Assembly (NCBI GenBank): GCA_009760855.2
Contig: WPIO01000073.1
Span: 1,229,501-1,293,500 of the forward strand
Direction of reading: 5' to 3'
Length of the DNA: 64,000 nucleotides
Origin: Cristatella mucedo
Taxonomy: Eukaryota; Bryozoa; Phylactolaemata; Cristatellidae
How positions within the stretch are numbered: the first letter of the stretch is position 1; every line of letters starts with the position of its first letter. The notes under the pieces are model-generated. The model was not told the DNA's origin. It worked only from the letters and a program-made list of their open reading frames with translations, and searched no databases. The translations under genes were made by a program, and so were the position numbers. Positions 1 through 11,347 of the stretch are shown piece by piece.

Positions 1-1320
1 AGCATGCAAAAGCAAACATTAAAACACTATTGACCACCGGGTTAGTAAGACCTTTGGCGAATAACAAAGACCGTAGCTTTCACATGTACGCACGCATAGC
101 CCACGCCAATCAAGAAAACAGATGAGTTCACTGGGCCGTAGGAAAAGTTTACTAGAACAGATTCGCATTTAGCTGAGACTTGAAAGAGAGGTTTTCACGG
201 GAAGTGATCGTACCCGGATAAGAGCGCCTGACTTTCGGCGCATGCGAACTGAAGGATCGATCACCAAAAGGTCACAATTTATTGCGAGGGACCGCGGAAT
301 GAGTGGATGCTGAGGAACCAGCGGTTTCGCGAGCACATTGGGGGAGCAAAGACGTTGTATAGCTAGGCTGGTGCAAGCTTGAAAGACAGATTGATTTTCT
401 TGAAAAATATTGTATTCCCCTTAACTAGAGATCATGACAGTTAATAGGTGATGTGCTAGTTCAGATTCTGCGAGAAATTTGCGACGGTCGCGTTCAACGG
501 GTGGGCTGCGTGAGCTCTCCTTCTTTCGAACAGTCAAGACTGATGCGAACGCAGCCGAGGCTGATTGTGAAGATAGTATAAGGAATGCTTTGCGGTCTCT
601 ACTCTGAAGCTTTTGCGTGGGAATCCACTGCGTCTTCAGAAAAGCTCGGCTCTTCAATTGGTTACCTTTCATTGCAACGCTCCGTCGTAGACCCACGGTG
701 TGCTATGTAATTTTCGTGAAGGAAATAACCAATGGCGAGAAGTGAAATGGAAAGGTCGACCATTAAGGGCGAGCTACCGACGATATGCAGGTACAGTTGT
801 AACAAAGCCAGAGGAATAGGGGCGCAACAACGAGATCTGTGCTAGTGTTGCCCGATGAAAGCGAAACTATCTTTTGTCTGGCAGCGTGGGAGAAGTACAT
901 GCAATCTAAGCAATTGAGTGTATGAAATATTTTTATTCAATCCTTATTCCTGAGTAGTAAGTGTTATTTTCTTATTTCTTCTGTCTCAAAAAGAGAGAAA
1001 AAGTGGCCATAATTCCCAGCAACTTTGCTTTTGTGAGGACGACTATAAATTTTGAAACTTATTTCCTAGAGTATATCAGATTCAGCGATAGCTAAAAGTC
1101 TTAAATTCTGAAATTACTAAATAATAAACTTTAATTTTTGTATGAAATATATATTCCATACAAAATCAAAATGATAAAACATACTGCTTCCAAATGTATC
1201 AAAAATTGTAATCCGCCGGGGCCGCAATTGCCGCCCGGGCTACATGCCGTCTAGCATGCGAACTATTTAGTCAGCGTCAAGAAGTCAATACTTCCGCTAG
1301 AGAACGTTAAACCACTAGCA
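1..1320. other. unassigned stretch
   Basis: I see no convincing gene, RNA or repeat. There is a 91-codon minus-strand ORF near 421-696 with no recognisable motif, and an AT-rich patch at about 910-1200. It could be old intergenic or intronic DNA. Confidence 0.4.
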
Positions 1321-1321
1321 A

Positions 1322-2270
1322 ATGAACAACCTACCTGAAACTGCAGTCGCACTCGGCCACCAAATGCTAAACATACTCAACCCAGCCGAACCGCTTCCAG
1401 TTGGCCGCCCGCAAGCATGGGAAAACTTCTTAGATTTTCACCCGTTAAATGTCCTCTCGTTGAAAAACAAGTGGCTACTTATCAGCTATCACATTTTCCA
1501 TGAGAAGCTAGATGAGTTCCTGCTGACAGAGACATGGGTGACGCTCTGCTCTAATGGCTGCACACCTGAGACCACCCCACCCGGGTTCTCATTCCAAGCA
1601 GCCTGACAAGGTGGGTGGGGTTGCTGCCGTTTAATGTGAATAGCTTGGCTATAAGACCAGCAGTTTTTTCGCAAGGGCCATCGCTTGGATCACTTGCTAT
1701 CATGCCCCCATCAACAACCTCTCATCGCTGTCATCTACCGTCCCCTTTCAATTTCAAAGACTTCCTCCGTGTCCGCATCCGGAAGCTTAGAAAAGCCAGG
1801 AATTTTTTTTAACTCAAAAATACTGAAGTCCTGCCAGTCAGACCCAAAACCGATTTATAAGATGGTGGACGATTTGCTTGCCAGCTCTGAGAGCTCTCAC
1901 TCCCCGGATACTAGCAGCTCGGCCGTTTTAAAGTTTTCTTCGTTGAACACATTGCACATATTCACGCCTCCATAGAGCCCTCTCAAACTGAAGCAATTGT
2001 TGAGTCGCAACATGTGATCCTGCTTAGGAAATTTCTTGAGGTTTCGGCATTCGAATTGAGAACCTTTATAAAGTCAAGTAAAACGAGCTCGTCTCTGAAA
2101 ATCCTGTACCATTCCCTCTGCAATCTCCACAGGCAGACGAACTTGCACAGGAATAACAGATTGTAATGCTTTTTTTTAATAGCGGGGTTCCAAGTCCGTC
2201 AAATCGCCCACCATCGTTCGTTCGATACTTAGAAAGCATGGATTGCATTCTGAGGCCCTAGCAAACTGTC
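1322..2270 (+). mobile_element. non-LTR retrotransposon fragment: endonuclease N-terminus and pre-RT region
   Basis: The plus strand encodes an apurinic-endonuclease-like start: a SLKNK stretch, KLDEFLLTETW and TPPGF match the LINE endonuclease pattern (SLxNK, KLDxxxLTETW, TPPGY). Further on, DPKPIYKMVDDLL resembles the linker before the RT domain. Stops and frameshifts break it, and most of the endonuclease between these parts is missing. Clade cannot be fixed; the L2/CR1 group is likely. It ends before the LINE-A copy in opposite orientation. Confidence 0.6.
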
Positions 2271-2298
2271 GCCTAGTTTTCCTTCTTCCTTTTTTGGC

Positions 2299-3432
2299 GA
2301 TACATACATACACTTGATAAAACGCCCTCAGAGAACTCAATCTCTTTCTAGGCGCTTTACATTTGCTGCAAAGGGAAGCACGATTGAATGGTGAGTGATA
2401 TCATGCTTGATAAACAACATGAATAACATGGTTAGGGGTGACATGCATAGGGTCAGCATGCAAGTGTGGTTAGTGGTAGCATGCACAGTGTCAGCACGCA
2501 TAAGCACATCAAGGACGAATCACAGGGACCCGCTAAATGCTGTCCTAAATAGGTGTGTTTTTAAGTTCTTTTTAAACGTGGTTAATTCAGTGGATGTTCT
2601 GACGCAAGTCGGGAGGGAGTTCCAGGCTTTGGGAGCATACGAACTAAATGCACGGTCTCCAAAGGATTTGAGGTTTGTACGAGGTAATGGTTTACAGCTG
2701 GATTCCGAAAAGCGGGTGGTACGATGCTTGCCGTGGTGGGGGAGTAGATTTGAGAGATAGGCTGGAGCCAAAGAATGAAGTGACCTAATAGTGAGCGACA
2801 AAACCTTGAAGTCGATGCGTTGCTTGACTGGTAGCCAGTGCAGTTTGGCGAGAAGTGATGTGATGTGGCAGCTGCGATGCTCACGACAGACATGTCTAGC
2901 TGCCGAGTTTTGCACCAGCAGTAAGTGCCTGATATCACATGCCGGTAGGCCAGCAAGCAGGGAGTTACAGAAGTCAAGACGGGATGCCACAAATGCATGG
3001 ACCAACTGAGATCTGGTATCCTTATCTAAACAGCCCCGAATTTTAGCAATGCTATGTATCTGAAAGTAGGCAGACTTGACTGTGGAGCTGATGCGGTCGT
3101 CTAATGAAAGGTCACTTTGGAACATGACACCTAGATTTCGTGCAGATTCAACAGATGTACTGGCAGAGCTGATTTCGAGCATTAGCCTTTCCAATTTCTG
3201 AATCACACTTGGTTTGCCCATAACTAGTGGGTTAGTTTTATCATCATTTAATTTAAGAAGATTTGCCGCCATCCATGTGTGGATGTCATCAATACATGCA
3301 GCAAGAGAGTTGAGACAATTCGAGGTGCTAGAAGGCTGGAAGGGGTCAAAGCAAAGGAACAACTGAGTCTCATCCGCATAGAAGTGAATGCCTAGATCGT
3401 GCTTGGCAATCACATCGGCAAGAGGGGTAGCA
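2299..3432 (-). mobile_element. LINE-A copy 1, 5'-truncated (RT C-terminal half and 3' UTR)
   Basis: On the minus strand this has a 297-codon open stretch (3413-2520) covering the end of the RT palm, the thumb and the C-terminal tail found in many copies here (FGDRAFSSYAP, WNSLPTCVR, FKKNLKTHLF). The 3' UTR and the terminal hairpin are present at about 2310-2360. Motif C reads FYADE where the 11-14 kb copy has FYADD, so the second catalytic aspartate is replaced. The copy lacks the endonuclease and RT motifs A and B. It abuts a LINE-B copy head to head. Confidence 0.85.
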
Positions 3433-4565
3433 TAATTCTATGCAGACGATTGTCAGCCGTATTTGTCGTCTTAATAGTCGGAATTTGTTGCATAGAACGA
3501 TAAACCTAATGCTTGCCTTTCAGGCATTCGACTCTGGATGTCGGAACATTTCTTTTTTTAAACTAAACGACAATAAAATGGAGCTGCCACTCATAGGACA
3601 CCCCGAGCAGGTAGCTAGACTAGAAGAACTTGCTATTCTAATAGGTGGTGCTCTCATGCGACCGTCCTTATTTGCTGGTAAGTAGGGTATCTTCTTTGAC
3701 TGATGCCTAATTTTGGAAGTTTTGCTCAGATGACTGCCTCCACAGCTAACCGTCACGTTGGATCTCTATTTAAGATTACGGACCATCTACCATGATGGCT
3801 TTCAAAATATTTTAACTAGCTCTCTGTTTATGTCAAGGGTAGATTAAAACATTATTAATGATACATTTGTATAGCCCCCTCAGGGAACTGACTCTCTCTC
3901 TCTCTAAGCACTTTACGGATGCTGCATATAGATTACTGCACTTTCATTGTTATGGGTTAAAGAAAAAAGTCATTAGATCCGTGCAGCTAGTGATAAATAT
4001 GGCTGCAAGGCTAGTTAACACATTCCAGAGGTTCAGCCATGCGTTTCGTTTGCCGCAGGAGCTTCGATGGCTTTCTGTTGATCAACGGATACAGAGTAAA
4101 GTTTTTTCGCAGACCCTCAAGGTTTTGGCTCCTTCATACTTAGCTTAACTTCTGCCCCAGCTCCAGCCTCATCGTGCCGTCGGGTCTTCTGTGGACAATA
4201 AATTAGCTGTTTAATTCCTTCGCTTAAGACCTATTAGAAACAGAAACCTTTGGTTTGTAGGTCCTAAACTCTGGAGCTCACTTTTACTCAACGACATCTA
4301 CAGTCCTTCTGCCGGCTATGGCACATCCTTTCAAACCGTCCTGAGCTGCTACTTCCTTGCTACTCACTAACTCAACTGCACTCTTGACTCAGCTGTGCAT
4401 CTTAGTTTCTCTATATTTCGTGAGATAAAGTCTCTTGGCTACCGAATGCTTACTGAAATTCAATTAAGCATTGAATGTGATATATAAAATTCTCCTGGCT
4501 AACAACCACTTAGTCTTTGTGACTTTGTGGAGTTAGTGACTGAGATACATTCACATGCATTAATA
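3433..4565 (+). mobile_element. LINE-B copy, 5'-truncated and decayed
   Basis: It starts in RT motif C (FYADD) and continues through KLNDNK and LIGHPEQVA. Later it has MAARLV, LRWLSVDQRIQSK and the C-terminal part near 4250-4500 (WSSLLLNDIYSPSAGYG, Cys/Tyr-rich SYFL). Frameshifts and stops are frequent. LINE-B differs from LINE-A in its C-terminus and 3' end, and its coding region runs almost to the element end. The 3' end is near 4565 (GAGATACATTCACATGC). Confidence 0.7.
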
Positions 4566-5235
4566 CATTCCAATTACTAATTCCTCTTTAATAATACTTC
4601 GCGGTAATGTAAATAATATAATTGGTAATACAAATAGCGGTTTTAAGCCCGCTAGTTCAGTTTACTTCCAACTGCCTAAGTGGCTACATATTTTCATATT
4701 CCTGAGGTATCACCAAAAACCCGCAAGCATCCAGCGAAAGCATTTTACTTGACCGGGGCTCAATTTATCAGGGCCTGGGCCAAAAAGTGCTGAAACATGT
4801 GCTAAGGCGTGTAAGGAGTACACGGCATGCTATGTCATACCTCCTTCCATGGAACGGGACTAACTCTGGGAGCACCATTTCACGAGCGAGAACTACAAGA
4901 AAGATTTGGAGCGAAAGATGGAAAATGATTCCTCGATACTTTATGTTATAAAATTGTTAGTCGTACGTGAAATAAATTAATAATCATCGGATAATTTTAT
5001 GTATTCACAATCACAATGCTACTTTGTTCTTTTGTTTGTCCAGAGTGAAAAGACCCATGACCCTACCGTGCGTCGTACTTGCAACAAAGCACCTGCTGTC
5101 ACATATCCAGACCTACCTTCATCTATGACCCAGTGTCGTAGAGCTCCCCGTACCCACTCCTCGGAAAACAGACTAGAGTCTACAAAGAGAGAGAGCAACA
5201 ATTCAGAGAGCAAGGACGCGCTTTAGATCGGCTAG
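4566..5235. other. unassigned AT-rich stretch
   Basis: No gene or repeat is recognised. It separates LINE-B from the decayed ORF that follows. Confidence 0.35.
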
Positions 5236-6420
5236 ACGTTTTAGATGATCACCATTTCAGTGATGGGGCCGACGAGAACTATCCATACTACCCCAACCAC
5301 AAAGATGTCAACCTCTCGATCAGAGATGATGGTCTCACTAAGTCTAGTGCAGAGCTTTTAATGTCTAGGCCAAAGCAGTGGACATCGTTGGATGAAAGTG
5401 TACTAGTCGCAGATCAGGGTAAATGTTAGAGCTATCTCCAGCTTTGTCACTCGTCAAGATAGGCTTTGCTTCTGATACAATCTAACTAGTCTTTTCGATG
5501 CAATAGGAACCACCTGTAGCAAGAATGAGGGGCGCCTATTCAATGCAAGCTCATCATTCATTGCAGCCTCAAAGAAATTCTGCTCCATAATGGGAATGAG
5601 TATCCTCCTCTTTCTCTGGTTCAATTTGTGCACCTCAAAATGTATCGATTACAGCAGCGTTAAGTCCAGCATCATTGATGGATGCTGAGCTCGGCTTCGA
5701 GATCAGCATAGACTTCAAGGTCATATGTCATTCATAATGGTCTCCAAAGCAGTTTTAGAAAATTCTCTCGATATCTCAGCCTTTGGAGAACTGCTGACCC
5801 CATCACGAACTACCTCAGTCTGGACTGGCCGCAGCAGATCGAGTTCTTTCGCGGGACCAGTATTATTAAAGCGGGTGCCACTGATGGACCTCCGGAAGTT
5901 GCAAGTGCCACCATTTCCATCTCATTGGGCCATGTGAAACAATTCATCACAGTTCTAGATAAGGAGTCGGCAGTCTTCAAGTATCTTGGAAATTCTACCC
6001 TCCATTGCCTGAGGCAAAGATCAAGCTGGTATCTAAGTGGAAAAAAATAGAGGAGAAAATTGAGTGTAATTACTTAGCCAAAAAAGCTCACTTTTATGAA
6101 GAAAGGGGTGTGGAGCACCTACGTCGCAATGGTTCATAGCTTCATGGGCAATCGCATGGCGAAAACTATGCCGAGCTTGTTGAGACTCTCGCGAAGAGCT
6201 ATGCACCAATGAGCTGTAGGATGTCTTTCAAAATTCATATCCTTAAACTAATCTTGATAAATTCAAGGAAGTTTACTAAAAAGGAGCAATGCAAGACGAG
6301 AGTTTCCATGTGTATTTATTAGACTTTAAACGCTACTACCAAGGATTGCATAGAGAGAATACGATCTGAAACTACATGCGGGGGGCTGTGTTTCATGAAA
6401 TTGATGCTCACTACTAAATC
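5236..6420 (+). pseudogene. decayed copy of a widespread uncharacterised invertebrate ORF
   Basis: Coding blocks in shifting frames look like one protein family that I recall as common, multicopy and unnamed in invertebrate genomes. They are GLTKSSAELLMSR (about 5330), LKEILLHNGNEYPPLSLVQ (about 5570), EVASATISISLGHVKQFI (about 5895), PEAKIK (about 6010), YAELVETLAKSYAP followed by CRMSFKIHIL (about 6160-6245), and a degenerate FHVYLLDFKRYYQG (about 6305). The order is that of the family. Many stops and frameshifts make it non-functional. Multicopy families of this kind are usually transposon-borne, but the enzyme class is unknown to me. Confidence 0.5.
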
Positions 6421-6549
6421 TTTAGTGGTCATTTGTGTATCACTAAAGTATAAATACATGCTAATTTTGATTCATTTGCTGTTATCTAGCTAAAGATGTA
6501 CCAAAAGACACGGTTTTGTTCGTTTCCTCGTTGGAAACAAGTTATTTTC

Positions 6550-6722
6550 TTTTTAAATTTTGCATGTGACCTCTAACTAAACATGTTATGCTTTTTGACA
6601 CTGTGCATGTTGTCACTAACTATTTGATTACGCTTCCGTTACAGCATACCACATACAGCAAGTGCCTAGAAAGAAATTAAGTTCTCTGAAGGCGATATGC
6701 AAATGAATTGTTATTTTCAAAT
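6550..6722 (+). mobile_element. LINE-A 3' UTR and tail fragment
   Basis: This matches the LINE-A 3' UTR (CTGTGCATG, CACTAAC) and the terminal hairpin (AAGTGCCTAGAAAGAAATTA, then TTCTCTGAAGGC). There is no coding part. It is diverged from other copies. Confidence 0.65.
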
Positions 6723-7190
6723 GAATCATGTCCTGGTAAAAAAGAAGCAACGGTTTGGGTAATAACTGCGCTTTTCCAATACTTTTGAGGTTTAAGCAAT
6801 TGCCATATAACTTTTACCAAACGGGAAAAAGTGAGTTACAGTTTCACGATGGTCGCGTAAAAAATATCTTATTTATGCAACCATTATTAACTGTTAATTG
6901 GATCAGGAAAATTCAAAGTCCTATTGAAAAATCAATTGCATTGCTTCTCAGACAAGAAAGGAGTAGGTCGAAGAATACTCAAATCGCTCCTTACTAAACC
7001 GGTTTCACAAAAGGAAACTCCTGCTCCGTTGAGGATAGTTCATGCATTGTCATCCCGCCCAGTTTACCTTAATTCGTGTAGCTATGCACAACCTAGCTGT
7101 TTCCATGAAAGTAAATGACCATTCTATTCATTTCTTCTTTAGTATCATTTGCTTCTGAGGCGTCTTTTACTGAGAAGAATTTGAAGTAGA
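6723..7190. other. unassigned stretch
   Basis: Two overlapping short plus-strand ORFs (80 and 64 codons) have no recognisable motif. Nothing else is seen. Confidence 0.3.
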
Positions 7191-7194
7191 TAGG

Positions 7195-7830
7195 GTGTGA
7201 TGCATGAGGCCCGGGTCATGGCCTAGAAGAAATGGGCTCGAACTTCACGACCCAGGTCGTGGGTTTGAGTCCTTGCGAGGGAATGTATGACTCTGGAGCC
7301 TGCAAGCACTGGGCGGAGATCCTACGGAAGCTCAGACTGCCTAAGCAGCGGCAGGCTCTCGAGTGCTTGAGGGGCGAACAATGGCCCTCAGAGGATGACT
7401 CAGCAATCCGGCCCAAATCCATGCATGGGCAGCATCTGTGGGGACATCCATCTACCACAAACTGCCGCCAGCTGTCGGGCGGGTTCGGAACGAACAATTG
7501 CACGACAGTGCAAAACGATGCTTGAATGGACTATAACGGCTGCCGGAGGAGTAAGAAAAGGAGGGAAAGGGCTAGAGCCATCGACGCCGGCAGCTGTCTA
7601 GAGTGTGTAGACTGGATTTAGCAGGCGTGGTCTCTGAATTTAGTCGTTGGTGTTGGAGCGAGGAGTTTTATTGCTCGGTCGCCCTACGAAGTCCGACGAC
7701 AGGTCGTGCCAAGGGCTGTCAACGTCCTACAGCAGGCAAATGTCATTGCTTCCGTCAAGCGAACTGAGAGTCGTTAAGACTCTTCTGCAGTTATATAAAA
7801 GATGCTGCTTAATCAAATTATCATTACTTT
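7195..7830 (+). mobile_element. family D element, copy 1 (long SINE-like repeat)
   Basis: A tRNA-like B box (GTGGGTTTGAGTCC, about 7258-7271) is followed by about 500 bp that recur at 53385-53945. Shared blocks include GCCTGCAAGCACTGGGCGG, ATCCATGCAT, ACCACAAACTGCC, GCTGTCGGGCGGG and GACGACAGGTCGTGC. The end (ACTCTTCTGCAGTTATATAA, then GCTGCTTAATCAA) resembles the SINE-C tail. No reading frame is convincingly conserved between the two copies. I infer a non-autonomous element with a tRNA-like head, an unknown body and a borrowed tail. Confidence 0.6.
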
Positions 7831-7889
7831 TACTTGTTATCGTTTAATTTACGCTCTAACCTATCGATGATCGTCTTGTTAAGAATGAA

Positions 7890-8065
7890 GCACGGTGGCT
7901 CGTTTTGGCGAGTGAATTCAGAAAATGTCGAAGCCCTGCGGTAAGATGCTAGCACTTCACTACCCATCTACGTCTTTGGTTTGAGTTCCAAAGGCAACTC
8001 AATATTTCTCACTGCAAGCAGAGTGAAGCCGAAGCACGGCTGCCGCTAAATGAGTGAGGATGTTG
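7890..8065 (+). repeat. possible tRNA-derived SINE relic
   Basis: GCACGGTGGCTCG and a B-box-like GGTTTGAGTTCC about 90 bp later give the spacing of a tRNA-derived promoter. No second copy was found in the window, so this is weak. Confidence 0.2.
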
Positions 8066-8134
8066 AATAAATCAATCTTTCAGGGAAGTAGCCTGTCTTT
8101 GCACATTAGTATGGATGTACAGGTACTGTACGTA

Positions 8135-8690
8135 TCCACGTATCTCCGTCTGTACCTTCCCTAAACCACGAAGGTTAGTTGTAGTGGATGTGACGCTGGA
8201 GAGTTTTTTATACGGCACTCAAAGCCTAAGCCACTCTTGGAGCCATAAGTACCCAATAGACTCCCTCTCACGCAACAAAAAGAGAAAGGGAGATAAATAG
8301 ATGAGTCTGGAGATCAGCCATGGAATTGACTAATGTGGTAATAACAGCTTAGGACAGCTGTAAAGAATGTGCCAAAATTGGCAGCAGGAAAGAAGTCGAT
8401 ATCTGCGAGGCATGCATTCCGTTTATCATTCGCTACTGATGAAAATGGTGGTTGAATGCTATATGCAGCATAGCTTCGGTGCAGAAGTGACAGCCGATAC
8501 CATGGGCCCACAGCACCTTTTCCGACACGCTTCATATACAGTACACGGAGATGACAGCACAAGACTTAGAACGGACCTTTGTGGAACTCCACAGGTGACT
8601 GCTCTGCTGAGTGGGTCTTAACCATCATAAGACACGGATTAGACGCAATTGTACAAGTGCCATTCAAGTAACGCCCGAGCCTCTTCCACA
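8135..8690 (-). mobile_element. LINE-B internal-deletion derivative, copy 1
   Basis: The left part (8135 to about 8395) is the LINE-B 3' end (CCGTCTGTACC, CTCTCACGCAACAAA, minus sense). The right part (about 8400-8690) is LINE-B RT sequence upstream of motif C (GGGCCCA, GGACCTTTGTGGAACTCCAC). About 700 bp of LINE-B between them is missing. The same join occurs at about 63494. Decayed. Confidence 0.6.
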
Positions 8691-9907
8691 AGACCGAACG
8701 CTGATCTCAAATAATGCGATTAGTTGTAGCGAAAGCCTTGGCAGGATATTTCGCAATTCATCAATCAGCATTGCTGTGTGCGATTGATAGCACAGAACAG
8801 CAGCTTTTTTCGCACACGCCTGATAACTAAATCTCTACCACGATAAAGAGTTACCCATGCAATCACTTTGAACGGTCACTTGAATGTTATAGTGAACGGT
8901 CACTTGCATGTTGGGTGGTAGCCCAAGTCACCAAGCTCGTTGAGACACTGTAACGATCCTACCAGTGCCTGACAATTCATAGATTGAATGAATGTCACTG
9001 CTCATCACAAACTTTAGCCATGTACGTGCTTGTACCATGCGGTCACTTTGCAATTTATTGATGTAAGTCTGTAAATAAACTCAAGACGTCGTATGAAGAC
9101 ACTAAAATATGGTACCTCAGCTAGTCGTTAGTCAACAATAGTCAGCTTGTGTGGTCAAAAGGATCGACGGTGAGTCTGAGATTACGCGATCCCGATCATA
9201 ATGATGAAGACTGCTGTCGGCAATTAACGGTTGGCGTTCCCATTAATCAATGATGAACGTGAGAAAGTATGGTTTGAAAACCGTCAGTCGGAGCCAGCGC
9301 CCTTTGGACAGGCCCTGGCGGCGAAGTTAGATGCCAACCAAACTTTTTTACCAATGGCTGGCGAAAATGACTTGCAACCCTTATATGCCACTGGAGATAA
9401 AAATAAAATGTTACACAATAGCTTGCCAAACTTTCACAATTTCTGCTGCGCCCCCTCCGCTAGAAGTCATGCCCAATAGCATGCAGCTTTTTAGCAACTC
9501 AATGATGAGCGAACCGGTCGAAGTCAGCTTCCAGCCAATCCAGCCGCTCAAGAATACCCATCTGGCTAGCCTGGGGTGCTGCAATGGACAAGGGGCAAGG
9601 TTGTCGCTTGTCTATCTACCAACAGCTGTAGGCATATCGACCGTTCGTAAAGCCGTCGGATTCGGCTTCTCACGAGCTGGAGGTGGACCGCCGTGCTGCT
9701 TCGTTCAGAGCTCGGGGCCTTGGCTGACGCTAAGCCGAACCTTACTCACGCTACTGGCCAGTTTCAGCGAAAAGTGGCTGCAGCCGGATGCAGCTAGAAT
9801 TGGTGTCGGCGACGGGGCAGATATCGCGGCTTGATTGCGGACCTGCGGGCCGACTGAAATTGCGGCGATAGCCCAGGAGGTCAGATGCTCGCTCTCGACA
9901 GCCGAGG
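8691..9907. other. unassigned stretch with a 167-codon ORF
   Basis: A plus-strand ORF at 9331-9834 is the longest open stretch, but the composition looks arbitrary and no domain is recognised. The minus strand is also open in parts (9705-9941). Nothing here can be assigned. Confidence 0.3.
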
Positions 9908-10244
9908 TCCAATGTATCCCCGCCTGTCTGTAACTCCACAAAGCCCCAAAGACTACGTGGGTGTTGTATAGGAGAGTTTTGTATAGCGCACTAACAGCCT
10001 AAGCGGCTTTTGGTACGCATTCGGTAGCAAACAAACTTCATCTGACGCAACAAAGAGAAAGTGGTAAGCAAAGCAGAGTCGGGAGAGCAGTTGAGGTAGT
10101 GAGGAGCATGGTAGTAGCAGCAGCTCAGAACGGTTGGAAAGGATGTGTCATAGTCGGCAGCAGGAGAGCAGTTGTCGTGGCGTAAGATTCGTGGAAGTGA
10201 GCTCGACAGTCTGTTACCTGCAGAGCAAAAGCTTTTGTCGCCAA
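9908..10244 (-). mobile_element. LINE-B 3'-terminal fragment
   Basis: On the minus strand this carries the C-terminal coding part and 3' end of LINE-B, with CTGTCTGTAACTCCACAAAG near the 3' end and GAGCAAAAGCTTTTGTCG at the 5' side. It is followed directly by a SINE-C in the opposite sense. Confidence 0.7.
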
Positions 10245-10350
10245 CGATCGTGGTTTCGAATCTTGCAGTGGGCGATCCTTAATTGCCAACTGCATGCGGT
10301 GGCAACAGCCATTAAGGCTCCTCCGTTGCTATACAAATGAAGCTGCTATA
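10245..10350 (+). mobile_element. SINE-C, 5'-truncated
   Basis: It starts inside the tRNA-like head at a B-box match (GATCGTGGTTTCGAATC). The body follows (GTGGGCGATCC, CTGCATGCGGTGGCAACAGC), then the tail (AAGGCTCCTCCGTTGCTATA). Diverged from the copies at 13254 and 60758. Confidence 0.65.
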
Positions 10351-10394
10351 TCAGCTAATAATATTTATAATTTAGAACAGTACTCATAATAAGG

Positions 10395-10700
10395 CTTGCG
10401 AGGATACCTTTGCGGAGGGAACAATCTCGTGGTGCTCCACGGATGTAGCATGCGGCCAAGCCATAAGCCCACAGCCTCCATCTCAGGCAACAAAGATTAA
10501 AACTCGCAAGTATAGCTTTGTTAGGAGGCAGCCAAGGGAGTGAGTGGCGTTGAGAGTGCAGAGGAGGACGGCAGGAAAAGATATGCATATTCCGCAGCAA
10601 AAGAGAGGATATGCCGTTGGGCGAGAATTGTGACCGTGAGTTCGACAGACTATGACCTGCAGAGTCAAGGCTAGGTGGCTCTTTTCTAATCATGTTTCGC
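10395..10700 (-). mobile_element. LINE-B 3'-terminal fragment, strongly diverged
   Basis: It contains the LINE-B landmarks CAGGCAACAAAGA, GGCAGGAAA, TTGTGACCGTGAGTTCGACAG and CCTGCAGAG in the same order and spacing as the fragment at 9908-10244. The true 3' end is not clear. Confidence 0.5.
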
Positions 10701-11347
10701 GTCAATAGCTCCGATTTGAGCTTACGCCAAGCTTTGTGCTGGGTTCTGGTCATGCATTCCAGAAGCCGGACTAACTGCGCTCACTTTAGGGCAATCTGAG
10801 GCAGCTCTGAGACTAGGCACATATTATGCCGGTGGGCATCTGCACTTGCATAATGGTCTCGTGAAACTCGAGTATGCTGCGTATTCGCTAACAGGACACT
10901 CTCTTACTTACTTAGGAATGTGCGCAGCTTTCGCTGATGGCGCTTAAGAGTGTATTTGCAGGATGTCCGCGGATGTTATTTAAGGGGGTAAGTCCGGCAG
11001 TATTGGGAGTTATCCCCCAAAATGGCCACCAATAGGGGAGTTGTCCCTCCAAAAAGCATGATTATAAAATATTGTACGAAGACCAGTAAACTGATTGGCA
11101 TGAAAATTAGCACGAAGAACACTGGTAGCATTACCTATCGTTTGATGTATAATAGCTGCTGTTTTGACCTTCTTATGACCTTTAAAAGTCCAAGGTCACG
11201 TATAGCACTGCTGGTTAAATCAGTTACAAATTTTTTCGAGGATTAAAACGTAATTGTAGAAATATGGCAAACCGCTTAAAAAATGCAAGACAATCGACTG
11301 GAAACTCACCACCCACAAAAAACTTTTTAAAAAAAAATTTGACAAAC
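10701..11347. other. unassigned stretch
   Basis: No gene or repeat is recognised. Some of it may be remnant 5' sequence of the Ty3/Gypsy element whose gag lies beyond the LINE-A at 11348-13935, but I see no LTR match. Confidence 0.25.

Noticed and set aside
9331-9834. 167-codon ORF as a host gene
   Set aside because: No domain, biased composition, and the opposite strand is also partly open. Left as unassigned.
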